From Muribaculaceae bacterium (GTDB taxonomy: Bacteria; Bacteroidota; Bacteroidia; Bacteroidales; Muribaculaceae), in assembly GCA_017557425.1 (NCBI GenBank), contig JAFYYU010000017.1, positions 1 to 64,000 of the forward strand: 64,000 nucleotides of DNA, read 5' to 3'. A program made the translations under genes and the position numbers. Position 1 is the stretch's first letter, and each line of letters starts with the position of its first letter. The notes below the pieces were generated by a model. It was not told the origin of the DNA, did no database searches, and saw nothing but the letters and a program-made list of their open reading frames with translations. Shown piece by piece: positions 43,210 through 53,440 of the stretch.

Positions 43210-44994
43210 ATGAAAAAAATATTGTTTTCGATGGTTTGCTTTGCCATTGCCTTAACCGTAGGCGCACAACAACAGGGAGTAAATGTCAGGACGCTGGAAA
43301 AGGCCAATCGTCCCAGTCAGGGCCTCGAGGGTGTCACCGTGAACATCCTTGAATACCCCAACACGCTTGTGAGCAAGAAGGGCGGCAAACTCTCGTTCTC
43401 AATATCTGGCAAGAAGCAGGGCGACTCCTTTAAGGTGTCACGAGTGCAGAAGAAAGGTTACACCCTTGCTGATAAACTCCTTATTGGACGCAAGTATTCC
43501 TATTCAGCCACCGTGCCCATCGAAATTGTCATGGTTTCGGACAAACAGTTGGCTCAGGACAAAAAACTGGTTGAGGACAAAGCTTACGCTAAGGCCAAAA
43601 AGACCTATGAGACCCGTATCGCTGAACTGGAACGCAAACTCAACGAAAAGACCATCAGTGAGCAGGCCTTCTATGCCGAGCGAGAGCGTCTGAGCGACGA
43701 TTACGACAGTTATGTCAAACTGATTGGCGATATGGCTGAACGCTATGCGATGACCGACTACAAGGGGCTGAGTGACATCAACCGCGAGATTCTGCAATGC
43801 ATCGAGAATGCCGAACTGGAACGTGCAGACTCTCTCATCAACAGCAAGGGTGACTTTGACAAACGTGAGCAGGAACTCCGCTCCCAGATGGAACTGAATC
43901 AAGCCACCGCCGAATTCCTAGCACAATCCCAGCATGATGCCGAGGTCAAACTCAACGACCTGGCCGAGGACTACTACAACAAATTCACAATCCTCTCTGC
44001 AAAATATCAAAACGACTCCGCCGCCTACTACCTGATGCGTCGTGCTGCCCTCGACACCACTAAAGTCCAGTGGCAGAACGAAGCGGCCGGTTTTATTAGA
44101 GATTATTTGGCGGATTATGAATTAGCCTTGGATTACTTTCAGCTAGGCTTGAATCAGGCTATCGTCCAGTATGGAGAGCAAAGTGAATGGGCTGCTTGGT
44201 CTTTCTATGACATCGGAGAGATTTACTACTTCCAAGGCGATCTTGCCTTGGCAATGGAGTTCTTCCAGAAATCCCTGAGCATTTTTGGCACTGAACATCC
44301 CGATGTCCCCTTGGTCTATAACCGCATCGGCAACATTCATTTAGGCCAAGGAAATGAAGCCCTGGCCATGGAATGTTACCAGAAAGCCTTGACGATTGGT
44401 GAGCGGCTTTTAGGCACGGAGCATCCCTATGTCGCCGGGGCTTACAACAACATCGCTGAAGTTTATTACAACAATGGTGATTTTGCACAGGCATTGGAAT
44501 ACAGCCAGAAGTCTTTGTCCATCCGTGAAAAGTTCTTGGGCACAGAAGATCCCGAGGTCGCTGCGTCTTACGACAACATAGGCATCCTTTACTCGAGCCT
44601 AGGCGATTTTACTAAGGCAATGGATTGTTATCAGAAGGCTCTGGCCATCACAGAACAGGTTTTTGGCACGATACATCCCGATATCGCTTTGACCTACGAT
44701 CATATTGGTACGCTGTATTCCCGCCAAGGCGATTTTGCCAAAGGGTTGGAATATTTGAAAAAGGCTTTGGACATCCGTGAGCGAGTCTATGGCACTGAAC
44801 ATCTGTCTGTCGGCAAGAGCTACTCCAATATTGGACGTAATTACTATGAGCAAGGTGATATTATCCATGCATTGGAGTACTACAAGAAATCACTGGACAT
44901 TTTTGAGCAAACTTTGGGTTCCGATGATCATCTAACGCAACAACTGAAGACTTTGGTCGATTTACTGAATCTGAAAAAATTAATGGGCATATAG
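43210..44994 (+). CDS. Secreted TPR protein with kinesin-light-chain-like repeats
   Basis: This 594-residue protein has a signal peptide (cleaved near VGAQQ). A short beta domain of the carboxypeptidase-regulatory kind (VTVNILEYPNTLVSKKGG) is followed by a long charged coiled coil (about 110-260). Then come six to seven 42-residue TPR units with the kinesin-light-chain pattern, for example GDFAQALEYSQKSLSIREK and GTEHP..A..YNNI. Such repeats mediate protein binding. Each unit is similar at the DNA level too, so repeat number may vary between strains. The partner is unknown. Confidence 0.85.
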   Translation: MKKILFSMVCFAIALTVGAQQQGVNVRTLEKANRPSQGLEGVTVNILEYPNTLVSKKGGKLSFSISGKKQGDSFKVSRVQKKGYTLADKLLIGRKYSYSATVPIEIVMVSDKQLAQDKKLVEDKAYAKAKKTYETRIAELERKLNEKTISEQAFYAERERLSDDYDSYVKLIGDMAERYAMTDYKGLSDINREILQCIENAELERADSLINSKGDFDKREQELRSQMELNQATAEFLAQSQHDAEVKLNDLAEDYYNKFTILSAKYQNDSAAYYLMRRAALDTTKVQWQNEAAGFIRDYLADYELALDYFQLGLNQAIVQYGEQSEWAAWSFYDIGEIYYFQGDLALAMEFFQKSLSIFGTEHPDVPLVYNRIGNIHLGQGNEALAMECYQKALTIGERLLGTEHPYVAGAYNNIAEVYYNNGDFAQALEYSQKSLSIREKFLGTEDPEVAASYDNIGILYSSLGDFTKAMDCYQKALAITEQVFGTIHPDIALTYDHIGTLYSRQGDFAKGLEYLKKALDIRERVYGTEHLSVGKSYSNIGRNYYEQGDIIHALEYYKKSLDIFEQTLGSDDHLTQQLKTLVDLLNLKKLMGI

Positions 44995-45031
44995 TTCGTT
45001 CGGCAAACTGCTTAATGGCTTAGCTGTTGAG

Positions 45032-45082
45032 TGTGAAATACTTGGCGAGGATACTTGTTGAAGTATCCTCTCCAATTTCACA
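45032..45082. repeat. Long stem-loop after the TPR gene
   Basis: Nested arms TGTGAAA/TTTCACA, TTGG/CCAA and GAGGATACTT/AAGTATCCTC close on a GTTG loop, with only small bulges. It starts 38 bases after the TPR stop codon. Neither side has a T-run, so it is not a standard terminator. Confidence 0.7.
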
Positions 45083-45165
45083 TGAGTCCCGCAGGGCAAA
45101 AGCCTTGGTGGCCATTCGCCTTGCCGTAAGGTTCAGAATGCGGATGCCAATTCAAAACTTGGTGG

Positions 45166-45183
45166 CTTAGCGGCTTAGCGTGG
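45166..45183. repeat. GCTAAG-type intergenic repeat, partial copy
   Basis: CTTAGCGGCTTAGCGTGG matches the right end of the element at 40657-40826 in the same orientation. It lies about 60 bases upstream of the nuo promoter. The 411-base gap 44995-45405 holds this repeat, the stem-loop, the promoter and a leader hairpin, and no gene. Confidence 0.65.
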
Positions 45184-45243
45184 TGGCTTCCTGCCGTTGT
45201 TGGGTGACTTGTTAACAAGTGCGAAAAATAGGTGGTCAAAAGG

Positions 45244-45275
45244 TTTGGTCGTTAGATAAGTTTTATGTATATTTG
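45244..45275 (+). promoter_or_regulatory. Promoter of the nuo-atp operon
   Basis: TTTG (45244-45247), a 20-base spacer and TATATTTG (45268-45275) match the consensus exactly. The predicted start near 45282 leaves a leader of about 120 bases before nuoA. I found no comparable promoter inside the 17-kb operon in the short gaps I checked by eye. Confidence 0.85.
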
Positions 45276-45289
45276 CACCGTATTTAGGG

Positions 45290-45346
45290 GTTCTACTGCT
45301 TTGCTTTACGTGCGCGTGCGTGCGTAAGGTGTTGTGTAGTAGGAAC
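45290..45346 (+). promoter_or_regulatory. Leader hairpin of the nuo-atp operon
   Basis: The leader can fold with outer arms GTTCTACT/AGTA-g-GAAC (one bulge) and inner arms CTTTACG (45304-45310)/CGTAAGG (45323-45329) around a TGCGCGTGCGTG loop. No T-run follows, so it may affect RNA stability or translation rather than end transcription. No known riboswitch class is recognised. Confidence 0.5.
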
Positions 45347-45405
45347 TTTGGATGCGCCAGTGTTTAAAACCTGCCAAAAATTCAACCAAAATACTAACAT
45401 CATTT

Positions 45406-45780
45406 ATGGATTTATCAATTTTCGGAGTACAGAGCACGACGATGGCGATTACGGCGGCGTTGACCGGTGTGTTGCTGGTAGTCGGCGCCCTGGTTATCGC
45501 GTGGCTGGTTGGCCCGCGTAGCTACACTAAAAAGAAAGGCGAACCGTTTGAGTGCGGTATCCCCACCCGAGGCGACTCTATGGCCCAGTACCATGTGGGC
45601 TATTACCTGTTTGCCATCCTGTTCCTGATGTTTGACGTGGAGACGGTCTTCCTGTTCCCGTGGGCAACCATCTGCAAGAACATCGGCAGCCAGGCGCTGC
45701 TTGCCGTGGGCACTTTCCTTGTTATTCTGGTTTTAGGTCTGGCTTATGCCTGGAAGAAAGGAGCGTTGAGATGGAAGTAA
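45406..45780 (+). CDS. nuoA: NADH-quinone oxidoreductase subunit A
   Basis: This 124-residue membrane subunit of complex I has three helices and the conserved loop FECGIPTRGDS, followed by FDVETVFLFPWA. It links the membrane arm to the quinone-binding module. I chose ATG 45406; upstream in-frame sequence lies in the leader. It overlaps nuoB by 10 bases. Confidence 0.95.
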   Translation: MDLSIFGVQSTTMAITAALTGVLLVVGALVIAWLVGPRSYTKKKGEPFECGIPTRGDSMAQYHVGYYLFAILFLMFDVETVFLFPWATICKNIGSQALLAVGTFLVILVLGLAYAWKKGALRWK

Positions 45781-46370
45781 AAATCAAGTCGATGAAGCAT
45801 GAAGACTTCAAGGACAACGAATATATCGATAACCTGGTAGAGCAATTGCGTGCTGGCGGCACCAACATCATCGTGGGCAAGCTGGACCAGCTGATGAACT
45901 GGGGCGTGAGCAACTCGTTGTGGCCGCTGTGTTTCGGCACCAGCTGCTGCGCCATCGAGTTCATGTGCCTGGGCGCCGCGCGCTACGATATGGCGCGTTA
46001 CGGCTTCGAGGTAGCCCGCAACAGCCCCCGCCAAGCCGACTACATCATGTGCCAGGGTACCATCAACTACCGCATGGCCCCCGCACTGAAACGTCTGTAC
46101 GAGCAGATGGCCGAGCCCAAGTACGTTATTGCCTGCGGCTCGTGTACCGTTAGCGGCGGTCCCTTCAAGAACAGCTACTGCGTGGTCAAGGGTGTTGACG
46201 AGATCATCCCCGTTGACGTTTACCTGCCCGGCTGCCCGCCGCGTCCCGAGGCCTTCTTCTATGCCCTGATGCAGCTGCAGCGCAAGATCAAGGTGCAGAA
46301 GTACTTTGGCGGCGTGAACCGCAAGGAGAAACTGGACAACCTGCAGTACTTGCCTGAGGAGTCCAAATAA
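45771..46370 (+). CDS. nuoB: NADH-quinone oxidoreductase subunit B
   Basis: The 199-residue subunit carries the N2 iron-sulfur cluster, the last electron carrier before quinone. The ligands are seen as the paired cysteines in GTSCCAIEF, the Cys in GSCTVSGGP and the Cys in LPGCPPRPE. Start ATG 45771 lies inside the end of nuoA, which implies coupled translation. Confidence 0.96.
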   Translation: MEVKIKSMKHEDFKDNEYIDNLVEQLRAGGTNIIVGKLDQLMNWGVSNSLWPLCFGTSCCAIEFMCLGAARYDMARYGFEVARNSPRQADYIMCQGTINYRMAPALKRLYEQMAEPKYVIACGSCTVSGGPFKNSYCVVKGVDEIIPVDVYLPGCPPRPEAFFYALMQLQRKIKVQKYFGGVNRKEKLDNLQYLPEESK

Positions 46371-46395
46371 ATAACCCGATAAAATCCATTCATTT

Positions 46396-48030
46396 ATGGC
46401 AGATATAGAGAACAAAATCATCCAGTTGTGCCCCCAGGCCCAAGTTGACACCACCGGCGAGTTCCCGCTAGTGACCGTTGATGACGCGCAGTGGCACGAC
46501 TTGGCCCGCGCCCTCAAGACCCAGTTGCACTATGACGTGCTGAGCGCCGTGGTCGGCATGGACTGGACCGAAGCCCTGGGCTGCGTATATTACCTGACCA
46601 ACACCAGCACGCATGAGCTGCTGCACGTCAAGGTCGCCACTACCGACCGCGAGAATCCTCGCCTGCACTCGGTATGTGACCTGTGGCCCGTTGCCAACTT
46701 CCAGGAGCGCGAGGTGTATGACTTCTTCGGCATCGTGTTCATCGGCCATCCCGACATGCGCCGCATGTTCTTGCGCACCGACTGGGTAGGTTACCCCCTG
46801 CGCAAGGATTACGACCCCGCAACCAATCCCCTGCGTCTCGAGGACGAGACCAACGAGGACTACACCTGCCGCTGGGTTGAGGACGAGAACGGCAAGGTCA
46901 CGAAAGTGGACGGCAAGGTCTTTGAGGACGATGAGTATGTTGTCAACGTGGGCCCGCAGCACCCGTCAACCCACGGTGTGATGCGTTATCGCGCCAGCAT
47001 TGACGGCGAGGTGGTCAAGAAGATAGACGTCGTGAGCGGATATATCCACCGCGGCATCGAGAAGATGTGTGAGGACCTGACCTATCCCCAGATGCTCCTG
47101 TACACCGAGCGCATGGACTACATGGCCGCCCACATCAACCGCCACTGCATGTGCATGTGTGTGGAGAAGGCCCTCGGCCTGGAGGTTCCCCGCCGCGCCG
47201 AGCTCATCCGCCTAATGATGGACGAGCTGATGCGTCTTTCCTCCCACTTGTTGAGCTACGGCTGCTTGACTATGGACCAGGGAGCCACGACGGCGTTCTT
47301 CTACGGTTTCCGTGAACGCGAATTGATTTATGATATCTTTGACCGCACGTGCGGCGCCCGCATGTCGATGAGCTACAGCACCATTGGCGGTGTGGTTGCC
47401 GATGTGCACGAGGACTTCATCAAGGATGTGCGCCACGCGTGTGACGTGATTGAGAAGAGCCTCAAGGAATACCACAAGCTGTTTACCGGCAACGTCATCG
47501 CCGTGAACCGCATGACGGGAGTGGGCATCTTGACCAAGCAGCAGGCCATCGACTACGATATCACCGGTCCTTCGGGCCGCGCCAGCGGCTGGCACTGCGA
47601 CGTGCGCAAGACCAACCCCTACTCGCTGTACAACGAGTTCGACTTCGACGAGATTACCTATGAGAACGGTGACTCGATGGACCGCTACATGGTCCGCATG
47701 AAGGAGATGGAAGAGAGCATCAAGATTCTGCGCCAGGCCTGCGACAAGCTCGAGGTTGAGGGCATTCAGGGCGAATACATCGCTCCCAAGGTGCCCAAGA
47801 TGATGAAGCTGCCCGCCGGACACTGGTACCAGCAGGTAGAGGCCAGCCGTGGCGCCTTTGGCGTGTACATCGAGAGTGACGGCAACACCAAGCCCGTGCG
47901 CGTCCACTTCCAGTCGCCATGCTTCAACCTGGTTGGTGTGGTTGACCTGACGTGCCGTGACAACCTGATTGCCGACCTGATCACCATCACGGCGTCGCTC
48001 GACTTCGTCATCCCCGATATCGACCGCTAA
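46396..48030 (+). CDS. nuoCD: NADH-quinone oxidoreductase fused subunit CD
   Basis: This 544-residue fusion joins NuoC (about residues 1-165, with the motif REVYDFFGIVFIGHPD) to NuoD (from about 180, with VGPQHPSTHGV). NuoD forms the quinone-reduction site with NuoB. Such fusions occur in several groups, including Bacteroidota and E. coli. The next gene is nuoH; the nuoE, nuoF and nuoG genes that usually follow are absent. Confidence 0.96.
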   Translation: MADIENKIIQLCPQAQVDTTGEFPLVTVDDAQWHDLARALKTQLHYDVLSAVVGMDWTEALGCVYYLTNTSTHELLHVKVATTDRENPRLHSVCDLWPVANFQEREVYDFFGIVFIGHPDMRRMFLRTDWVGYPLRKDYDPATNPLRLEDETNEDYTCRWVEDENGKVTKVDGKVFEDDEYVVNVGPQHPSTHGVMRYRASIDGEVVKKIDVVSGYIHRGIEKMCEDLTYPQMLLYTERMDYMAAHINRHCMCMCVEKALGLEVPRRAELIRLMMDELMRLSSHLLSYGCLTMDQGATTAFFYGFRERELIYDIFDRTCGARMSMSYSTIGGVVADVHEDFIKDVRHACDVIEKSLKEYHKLFTGNVIAVNRMTGVGILTKQQAIDYDITGPSGRASGWHCDVRKTNPYSLYNEFDFDEITYENGDSMDRYMVRMKEMEESIKILRQACDKLEVEGIQGEYIAPKVPKMMKLPAGHWYQQVEASRGAFGVYIESDGNTKPVRVHFQSPCFNLVGVVDLTCRDNLIADLITITASLDFVIPDIDR

Positions 48031-48082
48031 AAAGCAACGAGTTAATCAAAACGAACAAAACCACTAAAAAAGGAAACGAGAT

Positions 48083-49165
48083 ATGTTTGACTTCGGAATA
48101 GTCACGAAATGGTTGGATGACTGGATGAACGGCTTCATGCCCGGCTGGTTGACCACTACAATCGAATGTGTGCTGGTGGCCGTAGGCCTGCTGGTCGCTT
48201 ATTCGCTCATCGCCATGTTCTACATTTTCTACGAGCGCAAGGTGTGCGGTTGGATCCAGTGCCGTCTGGGCCCGATGCGCGTGGGCAAGTGGGGCTTGCT
48301 CCAGGTGTTTGCCGACGTAATCAAGATTCTCCAAAAGGAGCTGATTACCCTGTGGCACACCGACAAGTTCCTGTTCAAGCTGGCGCCGTATCTGGTGCTT
48401 ATCGCTTCGATGCTTACCTTCGCCTGTCTGCCTTGGGGCAAGGGCCTGCAAGTCATCGACATGAACATCGGCGTATTTTTCATTATCGCCGTGTCGTCGA
48501 TTGGCGTGCTTGGCATCCTGCTCGCCGGTTGGGCCAGTAACAGCAAATACACGCTTATCGGTGCAATGCGCAGTGGCGCCCAGATGATCAGCTACGAGCT
48601 GTCGTGCGGCATCTCCATCCTGACCATCGTGTGCCTGGCGGGCACCATGTCGATCACAGGCATCGTCGAGGCGCAGCAAGACGGCTGGTTCCTGTTCAAG
48701 GGCCACCTGCCCGCCATTTTGGCGTTCATTATCTATATGATTGCCGCCAATGCCGAGAACAACCGCGGCCCGTTTGACCTCCCCGAGGCCGAGCATGAGT
48801 TGACCGCCGGTTACCACACCGAGTATTCCGGTATCCACTTCGGATTCTTCTATCTGGCCGAGTACCTGAACCTGTTCATCGTGTCGGGCATCGCCACGCT
48901 CCTGTTCCTGGGCGGCTGGATGCCGTTGCACATCCCCGGCTGGCAAGGCTTCAACCACATCATGGACTACATTCCCAGTGTGGTATGGTTCCTGGGCAAG
49001 GCTTTCTTCATCACGTTCATCTTCTTCTGGATCCGCTGGTCGTTCCCGCGCGTGCGCATCGACCAGATGCTGGCATTGGAGTGGCGTTACTTAATGCCCA
49101 TCGGCCTGGTCAACCTGGTTGTGATGGCAATTATCGTTACCCAAGGCTGGTATTTCGGTTCCTAA
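48083..49165 (+). CDS. nuoH: NADH-quinone oxidoreductase subunit H
   Basis: The 360-residue membrane subunit has about eight helices and the quinone-channel signatures [14 protein letters not shown] and [17 protein letters not shown]. It ties the quinone site to the proton-pumping arm. The gene is followed after 60 bases by atpD instead of nuoI. That short gap has no hairpin with a T-run and no exact promoter match. Confidence 0.96.
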   Translation: MFDFGIVTKWLDDWMNGFMPGWLTTTIECVLVAVGLLVAYSLIAMFYIFYERKVCGWIQCRLGPMRVGKWGLLQVFADVIKILQKELITLWHTDKFLFKLAPYLVLIASMLTFACLPWGKGLQVIDMNIGVFFIIAVSSIGVLGILLAGWASNSKYTLIGAMRSGAQMISYELSCGISILTIVCLAGTMSITGIVEAQQDGWFLFKGHLPAILAFIIYMIAANAENNRGPFDLPEAEHELTAGYHTEYSGIHFGFFYLAEYLNLFIVSGIATLLFLGGWMPLHIPGWQGFNHIMDYIPSVVWFLGKAFFITFIFFWIRWSFPRVRIDQMLALEWRYLMPIGLVNLVVMAIIVTQGWYFGS

Positions 49166-49213
49166 TGGTGAGTCCCTATACATTATATTATAAAAACAAC
49201 CAACATCACATAA

Positions 49214-50725
<1,512 letters not shown>

Positions 50726-50762
50726 TTCACCGTTTAGTGACTTTTCATTATAACTAGATAAA

Positions 50763-50996
50763 ATGACACTCAAAATCATATCGGCTGAACAGATTGAGTT
50801 TGAAGGCACCGTCGAGCAAGTGACGCTCCCTGGCGTCATGGGCATGTTCCAGGTGCTCAAGAACCACGCCGCCCTCATTGCCGCCCTCACGGCAGGACGC
50901 ATGAGCTATGTGACCGATGGCGAGACCGTGGAACGCGATATCCACGGTGGTGTGGCCGATGTAAAGGATAATGTGGTGTCGGTTTGCTTATATTGA
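50763..50996 (+). CDS. atpC: F-type ATP synthase subunit epsilon, short form
   Basis: Only 77 residues long, it contains the N-terminal beta-sandwich (LKIISAEQIEFEG, TLPGVMGMFQVLKNHAALIA) and ends with VSVCLY. The C-terminal helical domain of the usual 130-140-residue protein is absent. In other bacteria that domain inhibits ATP hydrolysis. Short epsilon subunits are usual in Bacteroidota, so it is probably intact rather than truncated. Confidence 0.93.
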   Translation: MTLKIISAEQIEFEGTVEQVTLPGVMGMFQVLKNHAALIAALTAGRMSYVTDGETVERDIHGGVADVKDNVVSVCLY

Positions 50997-50998
50997 TT

Positions 50999-52075
50999 AT
51001 GAAAAGCAAGATCATAATAGCAATTGTCGCGCTCGTGATTGTCGCGCTGATGGGATGGGGTTACTACAGCACCGCCCAGCATCGCGCCCACGGCCACACC
51101 AGCGAGCTGAACCCCAAGGAGACCATCTTTGAGCACTTGGGCGACGCTTACGGCTGGGAAGTGCCGTTCAATCACAACGCGCGCATCCCGTTGCCCATTA
51201 TCGTGTGGGGGCAGGACGGCTTGCACTGCTTCATGAGCAACCGCATCACTGGAGGCGAGACCTATGAGGGCTTCAAGATCTCAACCAGCGAGAAATACCA
51301 CGGCAAAGTGGTTCAGGTGATGGAAGACGGCTCAGAGGTGCGTCCCTGGGACTTCTCCATTACCAAAAACGTCGCTGGACTCTTCATTGCGGCTCTGCTG
51401 GTCATCTGGATGGTCTTCTCGCTCAAGCGCTGGTATGCCCGCAACAATCTCAAGGCCCCGCGTGGTGCCAAGGGCTTCCTGGAGCTGGTGGTGGACTTCG
51501 TCTATGGCGACACCATCCGTCCCATCCTGGGCAAGCATGCGCCCAAGTATGCTCCCTACCTGCTCACAGCGTTCTTCTTCATCCTGACGATGAACCTGCT
51601 GGGACTGATCGTCATCTTCCCCGGTGGCGCCAACCTGACGGGTAACATCGCCGTGACACTGGTACTTGCCCTGTTGACGTTCCTGATCACCACCTTCAGC
51701 GGCACCCGCGAATACTGGAAGGAAATCCTGTGGCCCGAGGTCCCCATGGCCCTCAAGTGCCCTGTTCCCATGATGCAGCTCATCGAGGTGTTGGGTATGT
51801 TCACCAAGCCATTGGCCCTGATGGTCCGTCTCTTTGCCAACATGATGAGCGGCCACATGGTGGTTCTGGTGCTCGTACTGCTCATCTTCATTTTCACCAG
51901 CCTGTTCGGTGTGGGTGTGGGCATCGGCACAAGCATCTTCTCGGTAGCATTCACCCTGTTCATGCTCTTGCTCGATGTGCTGGTGAGCTTCATCCAGGCG
52001 TATGTGTTCACTATCCTGAGTACCATTTTCATCTCGATGGCGCTTGTGGAGCCTCATCACAGCGAGGCAAAATAA
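50999..52075 (+). CDS. atpB: F-type ATP synthase subunit a
   Basis: This 358-residue membrane subunit forms the proton half-channels. The essential arginine lies in PLALMVRLFANMMSGHM, equivalent to Arg210 of E. coli. An N-terminal membrane helix and an extracytoplasmic stretch of roughly 100 residues before the second helix make it much longer than E. coli subunit a (271 residues), as seen in Bacteroidota. Start ATG 50999 lies two bases after the atpC stop. Small extra genes sometimes found here (atpI or a hypothetical) are absent. Confidence 0.94.
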   Translation: MKSKIIIAIVALVIVALMGWGYYSTAQHRAHGHTSELNPKETIFEHLGDAYGWEVPFNHNARIPLPIIVWGQDGLHCFMSNRITGGETYEGFKISTSEKYHGKVVQVMEDGSEVRPWDFSITKNVAGLFIAALLVIWMVFSLKRWYARNNLKAPRGAKGFLELVVDFVYGDTIRPILGKHAPKYAPYLLTAFFFILTMNLLGLIVIFPGGANLTGNIAVTLVLALLTFLITTFSGTREYWKEILWPEVPMALKCPVPMMQLIEVLGMFTKPLALMVRLFANMMSGHMVVLVLVLLIFIFTSLFGVGVGIGTSIFSVAFTLFMLLLDVLVSFIQAYVFTILSTIFISMALVEPHHSEAK

Positions 52076-52117
52076 TAACCAGACATTTACAACAAAAAAC
52101 AAAATATTAACAATTAA

Positions 52118-52369
<252 letters not shown>

Positions 52370-52384
52370 TTCTCCCGGGTTCAG

Positions 52385-52882
52385 ATGGAACTTTTCACGC
52401 CTGAATTTGGCCTGGTGTTTTGGATGTTCTTGGCATTCCTGTGCCTGTACTTCATCCTTGCCAAGTTTGCATGGCCCTACATCATCAAGAGTATGGAGGA
52501 ACGTGCCGACAAGATTGACAAGGGTGTGGCCTACTACCAGGAAGCCGAAGCACGTCTGCAAAACGCCCAGGCCGAAGCGGACAAGTTGATTGCCCAAGCC
52601 CATAATGAGCAGGCCGACATCCTGCGAGAGGCCGCCAAGATGCGCAACGAGCTCATCGAGAATGCGCGTGGCGAGGCTGCCGACGAAGCCAAGAAGGTGA
52701 CCGAAGCAGCTCAAGTGTCGCTGGAACAGGCCCGCAAGGAGGCCGAGAAGCAACTGCGCACCGAGGTGGGTGACCTGGCGCTGCAAATCGCCGAGAAAGT
52801 CATCCGCCGCAACATCGCCAACGATGATGCCCAGCGTGCGCTTGTTGAACAATATCTGAGTGAGGTTGAGACTAAAAACTAA
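52385..52882 (+). CDS. atpF: F-type ATP synthase subunit b
   Basis: The 165-residue subunit has one N-terminal membrane helix (GLVFWMFLAFLCLYFILAKF) and a long Ala/Glu/Lys-rich helix that forms the peripheral stalk. It holds F1 against rotation together with subunit delta. Only one b-type gene is present, so the stalk should be a homodimer. Confidence 0.95.
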   Translation: MELFTPEFGLVFWMFLAFLCLYFILAKFAWPYIIKSMEERADKIDKGVAYYQEAEARLQNAQAEADKLIAQAHNEQADILREAAKMRNELIENARGEAADEAKKVTEAAQVSLEQARKEAEKQLRTEVGDLALQIAEKVIRRNIANDDAQRALVEQYLSEVETKN

Positions 52883-52888
52883 TGCGAT

Positions 52889-53431
52889 ATGAGTGACGGA
52901 CTGATTCCACGCCGATACGCCAAAGCGCTGTACAAGTACGCCGTCGAGAATGGCGACTCCCAGGAGATTTATGAGCTCTTAAAGGGCCTGAGTTTCCGCT
53001 ACACCGCTATCGACGAACTCAAGCGCGCTGTACTCAATCCAGAAATCTCTGACGAGGACAAGGGATCCTATATGCTGAAACTCGCCGGTGGCAAGCCAGG
53101 CAGTTCGCTGGACAAGTTCCTGCTGCTGTGTGTGCGCAACAACCGCGCCGAATACCTGCAGAAGATCTCCCTTGCCTATGTCGATCTCTACCGCGAGGCC
53201 CACGAGATCGCCCATGTGGTCATCACCACGGCGGCTCCCCTGCCCGAGGCCGAGGTCAATGCCATTATCGACATCGTGAAGAAGCGCCTGGGCGCCATGA
53301 CCCTCGAGATAGAGCAGGTCATCGACCCCGAGCTGATCGGCGGTTTCACTGTCAAGATCAACGACCTGGTGCTTGACGCGTCGGTAAAGAGAGAATTGAA
53401 CGAATTGCGATTACAACTGCAAAAGAAATAG
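52889..53431 (+). CDS. atpH: F-type ATP synthase subunit delta
   Basis: This 180-residue subunit starts IPRRYAKALYKYAVENG, the typical OSCP/delta opening, and ends with VIDPELIGGFTVKINDLVLDASV. It links the top of F1 to the b stalk. It is six bases after atpF and nine bases before atpA, in tight order. Confidence 0.95.
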   Translation: MSDGLIPRRYAKALYKYAVENGDSQEIYELLKGLSFRYTAIDELKRAVLNPEISDEDKGSYMLKLAGGKPGSSLDKFLLLCVRNNRAEYLQKISLAYVDLYREAHEIAHVVITTAAPLPEAEVNAIIDIVKKRLGAMTLEIEQVIDPELIGGFTVKINDLVLDASVKRELNELRLQLQKK

Positions 53432-53440
53432 AACAACACG

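Noticed and set aside
45032-45082. Stem-loop as rho-independent terminator of the TPR gene
   Set aside because: No run of T follows on either strand, so it is reported as a structure of unknown role.
50763-50996. atpC as a broken gene
   Set aside because: The short form ends cleanly after the beta-sandwich and short epsilon subunits are normal in this phylum.
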